Assembly: GCA_025144245.1 (NCBI GenBank) | Contig: JALXXC010000004.1 | Span: forward strand, 149,594 to 213,593 | Origin: Corynebacterium sp. p3-SID1145 | GTDB taxonomy: Bacteria; Actinomycetota; Actinomycetes; Mycobacteriales; Mycobacteriaceae | Reading direction: 5' to 3' | DNA: 64,000 nt | Shown: positions 8,328 to 16,673 of the stretch, in pieces | How the letters are laid out: each line of letters begins with the position of its first letter | Numbering within the stretch: the first letter of the stretch is position 1 | The notes under the pieces: model-generated | Database searches by the model: none | What the model was told of the DNA's origin: nothing | What the model saw: the letters and a program-made list of their open reading frames with translations, nothing else | Translations under genes and position numbers: made by a program

Positions 8328-9599
8328 ATGCGAAAAATAAAGACTCGGACTCGGGCCCTGGCTGTTGTCGTGGCACTGGCTGTCGTGCACGCGCCCGCCG
8401 CAGCCACTGCCGGCGCCGCTGTGCCGGCAATGCCGCAGGGCTACCCGATTGAGAACTTCGGCACGAAGTGCGGGGACGGTGTGACTCCGGAGTGGCGGTA
8501 CGCGGAGACGGCGCGCCGCTACCTCGCGGACGGCACCGTCCAGTTCACCAACCGCACCGACCAGACCGTTCCCTACACCGCGACAGTGGAGACGGGAACC
8601 AACCACAAGATCGAAGCCAATTCGAAGGCGGCCCTCCCGAACGGCTGGGACACCACGGCGAAGACGGACATCGGCCTGAAGGAGTCCAACGGCTGGATCG
8701 AGGGCGAGACCTTCGGCCCCATCAAGCTCGGCCCGGGGGAGTCCTTCCGCGTGGATTACGGAGTGCTTGAGAAGGACTTCATCTCCATGTTCATCACTTG
8801 TGACGATGGTGTGCTCCAAAACGCTCCGGGTGCGAACGTCATCCGCGGCACCGGTCCGGCGGAGCGCTACGCGTTCGCCTACATCATCAAGGCGGACGGA
8901 TCCATGTCCAACTTGGCGATGGAAATTCCGGCGCGCGCCGAGGGCGCCAACTCGAAGCCGGCGGGCCAGACGTACACGGCGACGTCGGGGCCGAGCCTGG
9001 AGAAGATCGCCAGTGAACGCGACATGACCGTCAAGCCCGACGCCAGCTTCCGTCGCGACGCCGACTGGCCGACGGAGGGGCAGCCAGCGCGCAAGGGCGA
9101 CATGTCGTACTACCCGTACGACATTGAGGCGGTCACGCCGACGTTCCGCAAGCCCGGCTATTCCCAGGACTTCCTGAACTGGTCGAAGGGCGACTACACC
9201 TTCCGGCCCGTGACCGATTACGTCGTCGGCGCCGAGAACAACCAGTACGTCAACTGGATGGGCGACAACGGCCGCCTCCCGGCCGGCTGGCTCACGTCTG
9301 TCGGAGCCGTCAAGCGGGCGTACATGCCGGTGGGCACCGAGCTGAAACCGATCGACTTGAAGCCCGGCGAGCGCGTGCGCGTCGAATACGGGACCACGAT
9401 GACCCGGATCAACTACCGGGAGATCTCCGCCGGCCGAGACGGCAACTACTCCCGGATCACGGCCCACCCGCAGTCCAGCGCCCCGACCGGTTTCTGGGCG
9501 GAGGCCACGGTGAAGGCCCCGGACGGCACCACACGGACACTCGACGTCACCCCGGACGAGTACCGGAATCTCCCTGTCCCCACCCAGTCCTACCTCTAA
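8328..9599 (+). CDS. Secreted protein A of a three-gene paralogous set
   Basis: This 423-residue protein has a signal peptide (basic start, hydrophobic core, Ala-Gly-Ala near 28-30). The mature part resembles the two downstream genes: an early Cys (TKCGDG), a segment RRYLADGTVQFTNRTD with PYTATVETG, then GPIKLGPGESFRVDYG and a second Cys (FITCDDG). The phrase recurs near the C-terminus as KPIDLKPGERVRVEYG, so the protein looks like an internal duplication. The Asn-Thr/Asp-rich strand-forming pattern resembles aerolysin/ETX-MTX2 beta-pore-forming folds, which is inference. It is the first gene of a unit inserted between ispF and cysS. Confidence 0.75.
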   Translation: MRKIKTRTRALAVVVALAVVHAPAAATAGAAVPAMPQGYPIENFGTKCGDGVTPEWRYAETARRYLADGTVQFTNRTDQTVPYTATVETGTNHKIEANSKAALPNGWDTTAKTDIGLKESNGWIEGETFGPIKLGPGESFRVDYGVLEKDFISMFITCDDGVLQNAPGANVIRGTGPAERYAFAYIIKADGSMSNLAMEIPARAEGANSKPAGQTYTATSGPSLEKIASERDMTVKPDASFRRDADWPTEGQPARKGDMSYYPYDIEAVTPTFRKPGYSQDFLNWSKGDYTFRPVTDYVVGAENNQYVNWMGDNGRLPAGWLTSVGAVKRAYMPVGTELKPIDLKPGERVRVEYGTTMTRINYREISAGRDGNYSRITAHPQSSAPTGFWAEATVKAPDGTTRTLDVTPDEYRNLPVPTQSYL

Positions 9600-9647
9600 T
9601 AAGAACTAGAACCAGGCTCAAGCCCAGAACCAGAAAAGGATTCGACC

Positions 9648-10205
9648 ATGAAACGCATCATCGCCGCAGCCACCGCTGTGACCCTCGCTTTCGCCCCTGC
9701 TGCCAACGCACTCCCGCAGCGCAACTTCGACGCGACCAACCCGACGACTATCGGCGAGCGCTGTGCCAACCCGGGCGACCGCGGCCAGACGGTCGAGATC
9801 GTCCGCAGCTACTTCGATGGCTCCGCCGGCACCTGGACGGTGTCCAACTACAACGACGAACCGCTGCCGCTGATCCGCACCATCAAGGAAACGAAGACCA
9901 AGACGTGGAACGTCAGCGCAGGTCTAAGCTTCGATGTTGCCAAGCTGATTCAGTTCACCTTCTCCACCAGCTACACCACCGAGCAATCCTACGAGGTCGG
10001 CGAGCAGGTCGGCCCTTACAACGTCGCCCCGGGCAAGACCGCCGTGATGCAGGCTGGCTGGATCGTCTCTGACTTCAAGGGCCAGGAGACAGTGTGCGGC
10101 AGCGACAACACCTGGCAGGCCGCCGGCAACACGTTCACCGCGACGATGCCGAAGGAGCGCCACGTCCGCGTCAGCACCCGCGACAACATGGACTGGGGCG
10201 CCTAA
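9648..10205 (+). CDS. Secreted protein B of a three-gene paralogous set
   Basis: This 185-residue protein has a clear signal peptide ending at Ala-Asn-Ala (about residue 21). The mature form begins LPQR, as does protein C. It has ERCANPG, TVSNYNDEPLPL, a run of alternating Thr/Ser/Lys residues, then VGPYNVAPGKTAV and a second Cys in TVCGSD about 110 residues after the first. The order (N-x-D/E-P segment, amphipathic Thr/Ser strands, GPY-x-VAPG) matches the transmembrane-hairpin architecture of ETX/MTX2 or aerolysin-like proteins; this is inferred, not proven. RBS is AAAAGGA (9634-9640). Protein C follows with no gap. Confidence 0.75.
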   Translation: MKRIIAAATAVTLAFAPAANALPQRNFDATNPTTIGERCANPGDRGQTVEIVRSYFDGSAGTWTVSNYNDEPLPLIRTIKETKTKTWNVSAGLSFDVAKLIQFTFSTSYTTEQSYEVGEQVGPYNVAPGKTAVMQAGWIVSDFKGQETVCGSDNTWQAAGNTFTATMPKERHVRVSTRDNMDWGA

Positions 10206-10772
10206 ATGAGGAAATTCACCGCGGCGCTGTTGTCGGCTGCTGTCGTTGCCGGTCTCGCGGCGCCGGCGCAGGCGGCGGCACCGGAATTCGAGCTTCCGCA
10301 GCGCTGGAACGACGACCTGGCTCCGGGATCCCACTGCGCAACCCCGGGGCAGACGGACACGTACGTGACCGCGAAGAGGCGCTGGTTCAAGCAGACCGAC
10401 GCAGCCAGTGTCGCGAACTTCACGGAGGAAGCCGTCCCGGTATCCCAGAACGTGAAGGAAAAGCGGGTGGAAACGCTCGAGGTGTCGGGCACCTTCACTC
10501 CGAAGGGCGACCTGGTGAAGAATGTCTCCCGCGCCTACGGCTGGAAGTACGTGCACCAGGTGACGTGGACGCTAAACCAGAAGGTCGGTCCGTACACACT
10601 CGCCCCGAATACCCAGGGGCGCCTCGTCTGGGGCTTTACCATGCTCGACGGTGACGCCCAGGATGTGCGGTGCGGGGAGGATCAGGTGTGGGGTGCCGTC
10701 GGCAAGCAATATGCTTTCACCCTTCCTGAAGCGCGGTATGCGGAGCTGAAGGTCGAATCTTCGGAACTGTAG
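10206..10772 (+). CDS. Secreted protein C of a three-gene paralogous set
   Basis: This 188-residue protein has a signal peptide ending at Ala-Gln-Ala (about residue 22). It aligns with protein B through LPQR, HCATPG, VANFTEEAVPV, KVGPYTLAPN and VRCGED, with the same two-cysteine spacing. Its ATG directly follows the stop codon of protein B, implying translational coupling. No catalytic motif is visible. With A and B it forms a secreted trio that might assemble or act in sequence. cysS starts 9 bp downstream, but with its own -10 element. Confidence 0.75.
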   Translation: MRKFTAALLSAAVVAGLAAPAQAAAPEFELPQRWNDDLAPGSHCATPGQTDTYVTAKRRWFKQTDAASVANFTEEAVPVSQNVKEKRVETLEVSGTFTPKGDLVKNVSRAYGWKYVHQVTWTLNQKVGPYTLAPNTQGRLVWGFTMLDGDAQDVRCGEDQVWGAVGKQYAFTLPEARYAELKVESSEL

Positions 10773-10781
10773 ACTGCGGTT

Positions 10782-12236
10782 GTGACTCAACGCATTTTCG
10801 ATACCGCGACCCGCACACTCCGTGACTTCGAACCTGTCCGCGCCGGGCATGTCTCGATGTACGTGTGCGGGGCGACGCCGCAATCTTCGCCGCACATCGG
10901 GCATCTGCGCTCGGGGGTGGCGTTCGACATTGTGCGCCGCTGGTTCGCCGCGAACGGCAACGACGTGGCGTTCGTCCGCAACGTGACGGATATCGACGAC
11001 AAGATTCTCACCAAAGCCGCCGACAACGGCCGCCCGTGGTGGGAGTGGGTGTCCACGCACGAGCGCGAGTTCACGCGCGCCTACAACACGCTGAATGTGC
11101 TGCCGCCAAGCGTGGAGCCGCGTGCGACGGGGTTCGTGACGCAGATGGTCGAGTACATGCAGCGTCTCATTGACAACGGTTTCGCCTACGCGGCGGACGG
11201 GTCGGTGTACTTCGATGTCGCGGCGTGGGTCGCGGCGGACGGGTCGGATTACGGCTCGCTGTCGGGCAACCGCGTCGAGGAGATGGAGCAGGGCGAGTCC
11301 GATGTACGCGGGAAGCGCGGTGCACACGACTTCGCCCTGTGGAAGGCGGCGAAGCCGGGGGAGCCGAGTTGGCCGACTCCGTGGGGCGACGGCCGCCCGG
11401 GCTGGCACCTGGAGTGCTCGGCGATGTCCACGTGGTATCTCGGCGCGGAGTTCGACATCCACGGCGGCGGGCTCGACCTGCAGTTCCCGCACCACGAGAA
11501 CGAGCAGGCGCAGTCGCACGCCGCGGGCGACGGTTTCGCGCACTACTGGATGCACAACCACTGGGTGACCATGGCTGGCGAGAAGATGTCGAAGTCGCTG
11601 GGCAACGTGCTGTCCATCGACAACATGCTCGAGGACGTGCGCCCGGTGGAGTTGCGCTATTACCTCGGTTCAGCGCACTACCGCAGCGTGCTCGAGTACT
11701 CGCCGGCGGCGCTGCAGGAAGCGGCAGTCGCTTATCGACGAATCGAGGACCTCATCTCCCGCACCTCCCGCTCCGGGCTCGTCGAACGCGGGACCTGGAC
11801 CGACGGTTTCGCCGCCGCGATGAACGAGGATTTCGCTGTGCCTAAAGCCCTGGCCGAGATCCACAACACCGTGCGCGCGGCCAACAAGGCGCTCGCCGAC
11901 GGAGATGCCGGAACCGCTCGTGAACTCGCCGGCTCGGTGCGCGCGATGACGGCTGTGCTCGGTGTCGACCCGGTGGAGTGGGTTGACAGGGCAGGCACTG
12001 CAGGCGCCGCGGGCGCTGGTGGTGCGGGCGCGGCTGGTGGCGCCGCCGCCGGTGATTCGGCGGGTGCCGCGGCTGCCCTCGATGTGCTGGTCACTGCGGA
12101 GCTGGAGCGCCGCGCGCAGGCCCGCGCCGAGAAAGACTGGGCCACCGCCGACGAGGTGCGCGACCGCCTCACTGCCGCGGGCATTGAAGTGACGGACACC
12201 GCTGATGGTGCGACGTGGGAGCTGAAGGGAAACTAG
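10782..12236 (+). CDS. cysS: Cysteinyl-tRNA synthetase
   Basis: CysS charges tRNA-Cys. The 484-residue class I synthetase has the HIGH motif as PHIGHLRS near residue 38, zinc ligands beginning with YVCGATPQ, and the KMSKS motif in [10 protein letters not shown]. The start is a GTG at 10782, 6 nt after TAGACT (10770-10775), suggesting a leaderless mRNA. A roughly 30-residue Ala/Gly-rich insertion occurs near residues 403-432, between the anticodon-binding helices; it is low complexity and probably a surface loop. rlmB follows 3 bp downstream, as in other corynebacteria. Confidence 0.96.
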   Translation: MTQRIFDTATRTLRDFEPVRAGHVSMYVCGATPQSSPHIGHLRSGVAFDIVRRWFAANGNDVAFVRNVTDIDDKILTKAADNGRPWWEWVSTHEREFTRAYNTLNVLPPSVEPRATGFVTQMVEYMQRLIDNGFAYAADGSVYFDVAAWVAADGSDYGSLSGNRVEEMEQGESDVRGKRGAHDFALWKAAKPGEPSWPTPWGDGRPGWHLECSAMSTWYLGAEFDIHGGGLDLQFPHHENEQAQSHAAGDGFAHYWMHNHWVTMAGEKMSKSLGNVLSIDNMLEDVRPVELRYYLGSAHYRSVLEYSPAALQEAAVAYRRIEDLISRTSRSGLVERGTWTDGFAAAMNEDFAVPKALAEIHNTVRAANKALADGDAGTARELAGSVRAMTAVLGVDPVEWVDRAGTAGAAGAGGAGAAGGAAAGDSAGAAAALDVLVTAELERRAQARAEKDWATADEVRDRLTAAGIEVTDTADGATWELKGN

Positions 12237-12239
12237 AGC

Positions 12240-13199
12240 ATGGCTAAGCCGTACGAACGCCCAGACAAGCAGAAGAGCAACAAGAAGGGCGCCACCAAGG
12301 GTTCCGGTGGCCAGCGCCGTCGCGGACTGGCCGGCAAGGGCCCGACCCCGAAGGCCGAGGACCGCATCTACCACTCCGCGCACAAGAAGAAGCTGGAGCG
12401 GCAGCGCCGGGATTCGGGCCGCCACGAGCGCGAGCAGTCCGATCTGGTGGTGGGCCGCAACCCGGTGATCGAGTGCCTGCAGGCGAAGGTGCCGGCAGAG
12501 GCCCTCATTGTTGCGCAGGGTACCGGCCACGACGACCGTCTGAGCGAGGCTGTCCTCATCGCCAACACCCGCCAGATCCCCGTCCACGAGGTGCCGCGCC
12601 GGGATCTGGACGCGATGACGGGCAATGGCCTGCACCAGGGCATCGGCCTGAAGATCCAGCCGTACAAGTACGCCGATGTCTTCGACCTGATCGCCTCGGT
12701 GAAGGAACGCAACCAGACCGGAATGTTCGTCGTGTTGGACAACATCACGGACCCGCGCAACCTTGGTGCGGTGATCCGTTCGACGGCGGCGTTCGGCGGC
12801 CACGGCGTGATCATTCCGGAGCGTCGTTCGGCGCAGGTCACGGGTGTCGCATGGCGCACCTCCGCCGGTACGGCTGCGCGCCTGCCTGTCGCCCGCGCGA
12901 CGAATATCACGCGCACGATCAAGCAGTTCAAGGACAACGGCTACATGGTCGTGGGCCTCGACGCAGGCGGCGAGCACACTCTGGACACTTTCCACGCGGC
13001 GACGGATCCGGTGGTCATCGTCGTCGGTTCCGAGGGCAAGGGTATCTCCCGTCTGGTGCGCGAGAATTGCGACGTCATCATGTCCATTCCCACCGAAGAT
13101 TGGGTGGAGTCCCTCAACGCGTCCGTCGCGGCGGGTGTCGTGCTCAGCGAGTTCGCGCGCCAGCGGCGGGTTTCCAACGGGACCCCGGGCAGCGACTAG
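12240..13199 (+). CDS. rlmB: 23S rRNA 2'-O-methyltransferase, TrmH/SpoU family (RlmB)
   Basis: SpoU-family enzymes methylate ribose 2'-OH groups; the RlmB branch acts on G2251 of 23S rRNA. The 319-residue protein has a Lys/Arg-rich N-terminal extension of about 70 residues, a substrate-binding domain beginning [11 protein letters not shown], and the SPOUT motifs [35 protein letters not shown] and [19 protein letters not shown]. The start at 12240 is 3 bp after cysS, so the two should be one transcript. The exact nucleotide target cannot be read from sequence. Confidence 0.9.
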   Translation: MAKPYERPDKQKSNKKGATKGSGGQRRRGLAGKGPTPKAEDRIYHSAHKKKLERQRRDSGRHEREQSDLVVGRNPVIECLQAKVPAEALIVAQGTGHDDRLSEAVLIANTRQIPVHEVPRRDLDAMTGNGLHQGIGLKIQPYKYADVFDLIASVKERNQTGMFVVLDNITDPRNLGAVIRSTAAFGGHGVIIPERRSAQVTGVAWRTSAGTAARLPVARATNITRTIKQFKDNGYMVVGLDAGGEHTLDTFHAATDPVVIVVGSEGKGISRLVRENCDVIMSIPTEDWVESLNASVAAGVVLSEFARQRRVSNGTPGSD

Positions 13200-13273
13200 A
13201 CATCGCCTTCTGAGTCCGGCAGGCGCGGCCTCCCCAGGCGGGGAGAGGGCCGGGAAAGAGTGAGGTCGTTTGT

Positions 13274-13430
13274 CATGAACTGCTTGCGATGATCTCGTCG
13301 GCATGAACTGTTTTGCATGAATCGAGTAGCGGGTGGTCACTGCACAGCCCCGCCTAGGACTGTTGTCGGTTCATGCAGACCGATTCATGCCGATTGTTTC
13401 TCGGCAATCGAATCATGCCGAGGAAGCATG
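13274..13430. repeat. Cluster of CATGAA / TTCATG repeats in a convergent gap
   Basis: The 243 bp between the ends of rlmB and the esterase gene hold short repeats. CATGAA occurs at 13274, 13302 and 13316, and the reverse form TTCATG at 13370 and 13384, with a near copy ATCATG at about 13412. The better copies extend to TCGGCATGAA and TTCATGCCGA, which are inverted relative to each other. No gene or terminator is obvious. The role is unknown. Confidence 0.55.
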
Positions 13431-13442
13431 TAGGACCAACTC

Positions 13443-14321
13443 CTACAGCCCGAAGAAGCGGGTGACGAGCTCCGCTCCCACCACCTTGTCCGTCCCCGAC
13501 CCGATTTTCTCGTCCAGCTGCTTTGGGCTGGGCACGAGGTGGCCCATGCCTTCGATGGACCACAACTCGACAGGCGCGGCCTGCTGAGGGGAGCCGGAAG
13601 ATTCGACGCGGGCGGAATCGGCGCGGGCGGGGGAGCCGGGCACGCCGGGGCCGAAGCGGTCGATGCGCACGCCGTCACGTGAAGCCGAGGTGCAGTGGCC
13701 GGGGTTCAAGCCGTTGAGCTCGGCGAAAAAGCGGGCGGAGTCGATCGCGGACCGGGCAGTGCCGCGGTTGGCGTCGCCGATGCCGGACTGGCCGCCTTCG
13801 TAGGGCACGAGCGGGTCGGCGGTGCCTTGCACGCACAGCACCGGTGTGGGGACCCAACCTGGGGTTAGGGCGGCCATTTCGGGCAGCAGGTTGTCGTCGG
13901 TGGGCCAGGCGGCACCGAAGCAGGCGATGCCGGACAGCACTCCGGGGCGCTCGAGTGCGAAGCGCTGGATCATGGCGCCGCCGTTGGAGAACCCGCACCC
14001 GATCACGGGTCCGTCGGAGTGGGGGAGGAGGGCGGAGAGGAAGGAGGAGTCGTCGATACGCAGTTGGCGTGCTTTTTCCTGGAAGCCGACGCGGTGGTCG
14101 TTGAAATGCCTGTCGACCCCATCCGGGTAGATTACCGTGCACCCGCGGTCCGCGAGCGCGTCGAATGTGTTGCCCGTGAACCGGCGGGCGACGCTGCCTG
14201 ACTGGAGCGAACCGTGCAGGAAAAGGACCACGGGGGCGCCGGGTCGGGGGTTGTCGGGGAGCACTTCGGTGAAGCGGCGCTGCACGCCACCGTGCTCGAG
14301 GGTGCGACGGTTCACAATCAC
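13443..14321 (-). CDS. Secreted-type esterase, PHB depolymerase / LpqC-like alpha/beta hydrolase
   Basis: This 292-residue alpha/beta hydrolase has the oxyanion segment VVLFLHGSLQSG, a GxSxG nucleophile elbow in GCGFSNGGAM, a plausible Asp in GTADPLVPYEG, and the catalytic His in GMGHLVPS. This pattern is shared by PHB depolymerase, feruloyl-esterase and LpqC-like enzymes. No convincing signal peptide is seen from the GTG at 14321. The start is chosen because TACTCT (opposite strand, 14334-14329) lies 7 nt upstream; a second in-frame GTG is at 14315. It diverges from the LacI gene by 18 bp. Confidence 0.8.
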   Translation of the reverse strand: MIVNRRTLEHGGVQRRFTEVLPDNPRPGAPVVLFLHGSLQSGSVARRFTGNTFDALADRGCTVIYPDGVDRHFNDHRVGFQEKARQLRIDDSSFLSALLPHSDGPVIGCGFSNGGAMIQRFALERPGVLSGIACFGAAWPTDDNLLPEMAALTPGWVPTPVLCVQGTADPLVPYEGGQSGIGDANRGTARSAIDSARFFAELNGLNPGHCTSASRDGVRIDRFGPGVPGSPARADSARVESSGSPQQAAPVELWSIEGMGHLVPSPKQLDEKIGSGTDKVVGAELVTRFFGL

Positions 14322-14339
14322 GCTGTATAGAGTAGCTGC
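14322..14339. promoter_or_regulatory. 18 bp divergent promoter with overlapping -10 elements
   Basis: Forward TAGAGT (14328-14333) ends 6 nt before the LacI-regulator ATG. Reverse TACTCT (14334-14329) ends 7 nt before the esterase GTG. The hexamers share five base pairs on opposite strands, so the two promoters should be mutually exclusive. Confidence 0.55.
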
Positions 14340-15452
14340 ATGGCGCAAAGACGGGGCACGCTGGCATCGATCGCGGCGGAGGTGGGGGTGTCCCGCACGA
14401 CGGTGTCGAATGCGTACAACCACCCGGATCAGTTGTCGCCGGAGCTGCGGGAGCGGATCCTGGCGGTGGCGCGGGCGCGGGGCTACACGGGGCCGGACCC
14501 GACGGCGCGGAGCCTGCGGACGCGCCAGGCGGGGGCCGTCGGGGTGATCTTGACGGAGCATTTGGGCTACGCGTTTGAGGACCAGGCGTCGATTGATTTC
14601 CTGGCTGGGCTGTCGGAGAGCTCTGCGGGGGCGGGCACGGCCCTGACGCTCATTCCGCTCGGCCCGAACCAGGGCACGGGAATCAGCCCGCTCATTGCGG
14701 GCGCGCTTGTCGACGCCTTCGTCGTCTACTCCGTCCCCCAGTCCGAGCCCCATCTCGCGGCAGTGCGCGCCCGCGGGGTGCCGGTGGTGGTGTGCGATCA
14801 GCCGTACCCGTCCGGCGGCGGCGCGTATGTGGGTATCGACGACGCGGAGGCGGTCAAGCCGGCGGCACGGGCGCTGGTGGAGGCGGGGCATGAGCGGATC
14901 GGGATCGTCGGCAAGCGGCTGTTCAGCGACGAGTCCCGCGAGGGTGCCGTCACCCCGGCGGAGGTCGCGTCTGCCGACATGCACGTCCAGCGCGGCCGCA
15001 TCCAGGGGGCGCTGGAGGTGTTCGCGGAGGCGGGCATCTCAGAGGTGCCCATCGTGACGCGGCACTTCAACGACCACGCCTCAGCAGTCGATGCCGCACG
15101 CGCGCTTTTCGATGCCTCCCCCCACCTCACCGCCGTCCTCTGCACCACCGACTCAATGGCGTTGGGGGTGCTGGACTACTGCGCCCGGGCGGGCCTCCAC
15201 GTGCCCGGCGATGTGTCCGTCACGGGTTTCGACGGCGTTGAACAAGCGCTCGCCCGGGGACTCACGACAGTCGTGCAGCCCAACAAGCTCAAAGGGGAGA
15301 CCGTGGGGAAGGTGCTCACCGAGCTGACCGAGCTGACCGAGCTGACCGAGCTGACCGAAGCCGCGGGGGAAGCAGAAGCAACGCCGCCGCGCATTCTTCT
15401 GCCGACGGAATTCAGCCGCGGGCAGACTGTCGCGCCGCCGCGAGCTCGGTGA
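14340..15452 (+). CDS. ipsA: LacI-family transcription regulator, probable IpsA
   Basis: The 370-residue protein has an N-terminal LacI helix-turn-helix (TLASIAAEVGVSRTTVSNA), then a periplasmic-binding-protein-like effector domain ending in the GFDGVEQA region. In C. glutamicum the LacI regulator next to otsB is IpsA, which responds to myo-inositol and activates inositol-phosphate synthase; the same neighbourhood here supports orthology. Near the C-terminus a 9-bp tandem repeat encodes five Leu-Thr-Glu triplets (15315-15359). The 3' end overlaps the convergent otsB by 41 bp. Confidence 0.75.
   Translation: MAQRRGTLASIAAEVGVSRTTVSNAYNHPDQLSPELRERILAVARARGYTGPDPTARSLRTRQAGAVGVILTEHLGYAFEDQASIDFLAGLSESSAGAGTALTLIPLGPNQGTGISPLIAGALVDAFVVYSVPQSEPHLAAVRARGVPVVVCDQPYPSGGGAYVGIDDAEAVKPAARALVEAGHERIGIVGKRLFSDESREGAVTPAEVASADMHVQRGRIQGALEVFAEAGISEVPIVTRHFNDHASAVDAARALFDASPHLTAVLCTTDSMALGVLDYCARAGLHVPGDVSVTGFDGVEQALARGLTTVVQPNKLKGETVGKVLTELTELTELTELTEAAGEAEATPPRILLPTEFSRGQTVAPPRAR
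15315..15359 (+). repeat. Coding 9-bp tandem repeat, five units
   Basis: Five consecutive units of CTGACCGAG (first unit CTCACCGAG, last CTGACCGAA) encode five Leu-Thr-Glu triplets in the C-terminal part of the LacI regulator. The three middle units are identical, so slippage would add or remove residues in steps of three without breaking the frame. Confidence 0.9.
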
Positions 15453-16239
15453 GGAAATCCGCGACCTCGGCGACGGAGCCGAGCTGGTGGCTCGCGGCAG
15501 TGGCAGTGGTTGAGCATGCGGCAGGAGCAGCGGCGCCGGAAGCCTTGGCGGGCCGGACCTTGACGCCGACATCTGGTCCCGCACTCGCGCCCGCGCCCGC
15601 ACCCGTGTCGAGGACTTCGAGCGCGGTCTCGTCGGTTACGTCGTCGCCGGCGAACAAGGTCGCTGCGTACCGGGTCTTCTCGGCGGCGAGCCAGGTGCCC
15701 TTCGTGATGTCGACGGCGGAGAACTCCAGAACGTTGTGTCCGGGCGTGACGGGTCGGCCGTCCGTGGGGATCTCCCTGGCCCGCGCGAGGAGCGAGGCGG
15801 CGGTGTCGGGGTCGGCGGCGGCGAGTTTCGCCACGTGCAGGACGCGCTGGTAGGGCTTGATTTCGATGAAGGCGGAGGGGTGGGCGTCGATAAGCGGGGC
15901 GAGTTCGTCCTGGATCCGCGCGAGGTACGCGCGGTCGTCGTCGCTGAGTGTGGGCCCGCCTGAGGCCGGTTCGGCGCCGTGCGAACCGACGAGGGTGACG
16001 GGCGGGCCGAGCGGGCAGACCCGGCGCAGTCCGTCGAGGTGGCGGCCCGAGAGAATGGCGACGCCCGTGCCCGGCAGCCCGGCGAGGGTCTCCAGCGCGG
16101 CAAGCGCGCGCGGGTCGGGGGTGACGGCGTACGCGTCGGTGCCCAGGGGACAGATGGTGCCGTCGAAATCCATGCAGACCAGCAACGTTTCAGCGCCGGC
16201 GAGGCGGTCGAGGGCGGTGCGCGGGTCGGGCAGCGTCAT
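15412..16239 (-). CDS. otsB: Trehalose-6-phosphate phosphatase OtsB
   Basis: OtsB dephosphorylates trehalose 6-phosphate to trehalose. The 275-residue HAD-superfamily enzyme has motif I DFDGTICPL near residue 24, a Ser-containing motif II (AILSGR), the KPYQRVLHVA region, and FAGDDVTDETAL as motif IV. An Ala-rich stretch in the C-terminal third is less conserved. The ATG at 16239 overlaps the stop codon of the upstream lipoprotein by 4 bp, and otsA lies one gene further upstream, so the trehalose genes form one coupled unit. Confidence 0.94.
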   Translation of the reverse strand: MTLPDPRTALDRLAGAETLLVCMDFDGTICPLGTDAYAVTPDPRALAALETLAGLPGTGVAILSGRHLDGLRRVCPLGPPVTLVGSHGAEPASGGPTLSDDDRAYLARIQDELAPLIDAHPSAFIEIKPYQRVLHVAKLAAADPDTAASLLARAREIPTDGRPVTPGHNVLEFSAVDITKGTWLAAEKTRYAATLFAGDDVTDETALEVLDTGAGAGASAGPDVGVKVRPAKASGAAAPAACSTTATAASHQLGSVAEVADFLTELAAARQSARG

Positions 16240-16673
16240 TGGGCGACCAACTTGATGGTGGGGCGGTCGAGGGCGTCGGAACGCAGCTTGAGGGTGATCA
16301 CGTCGTCGGTGAGATGCGCGATGTCGAATTCCGCGCCCTCGGTGAGCAGCCCGGTGAGCTGGTCGTGGACGCGGCGGGAACCGCCGATGCAGTCCTCGCG
16401 CACGTCCCCGACGCGCACCCCCTTGAGACGCACCTCGCCGTCGCTGATGTCCGCTCCGGCCTGCAGGGGCGCGCAGGCGGTGCGCGCGGTGAGCGACTCT
16501 GCACCGAAGACGACGAGTGCGCGGCCCGCTGCGTCGGCGGGCACAGCACCGGGGGTGTCGGGGTCGGTGTAGACGGCCGTGACTTCCCACGTGCGTCCAC
16601 CCAGGACGTGGTCGGGGGCGGGGGAGCAGCCGGCGAGCAACAGGCAGGCGGCTACCGGGAGGACGCGTTTCAT
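16236..16673 (-). CDS. Small META/HslJ-like lipoprotein within the ots unit
   Basis: The 145-residue protein has a signal peptide with lipobox LLAGC (Cys16), so it should be membrane-anchored. The mature domain begins LGGRTWEVTAVYTDPD and ends TLKLRSD, a pattern resembling META/HslJ-type lipoproteins. Two further cysteines (RTACAPL, REDCIGG) may form a disulfide. The gene overlaps otsA upstream and otsB downstream by 4 bp each, so it is translationally coupled to both. The C. glutamicum locus also has a small hypothetical gene between otsA and otsB. Function unknown. Confidence 0.75.
   Translation of the reverse strand: MKRVLPVAACLLLAGCSPAPDHVLGGRTWEVTAVYTDPDTPGAVPADAAGRALVVFGAESLTARTACAPLQAGADISDGEVRLKGVRVGDVREDCIGGSRRVHDQLTGLLTEGAEFDIAHLTDDVITLKLRSDALDRPTIKLVAQ

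Noticed and set aside
15315-15359. Short tandem repeat as a CRISPR array
   Set aside because: The units are contiguous, 9 bp, in frame in a gene and have no spacers. No CRISPR-like array or cas gene was seen.
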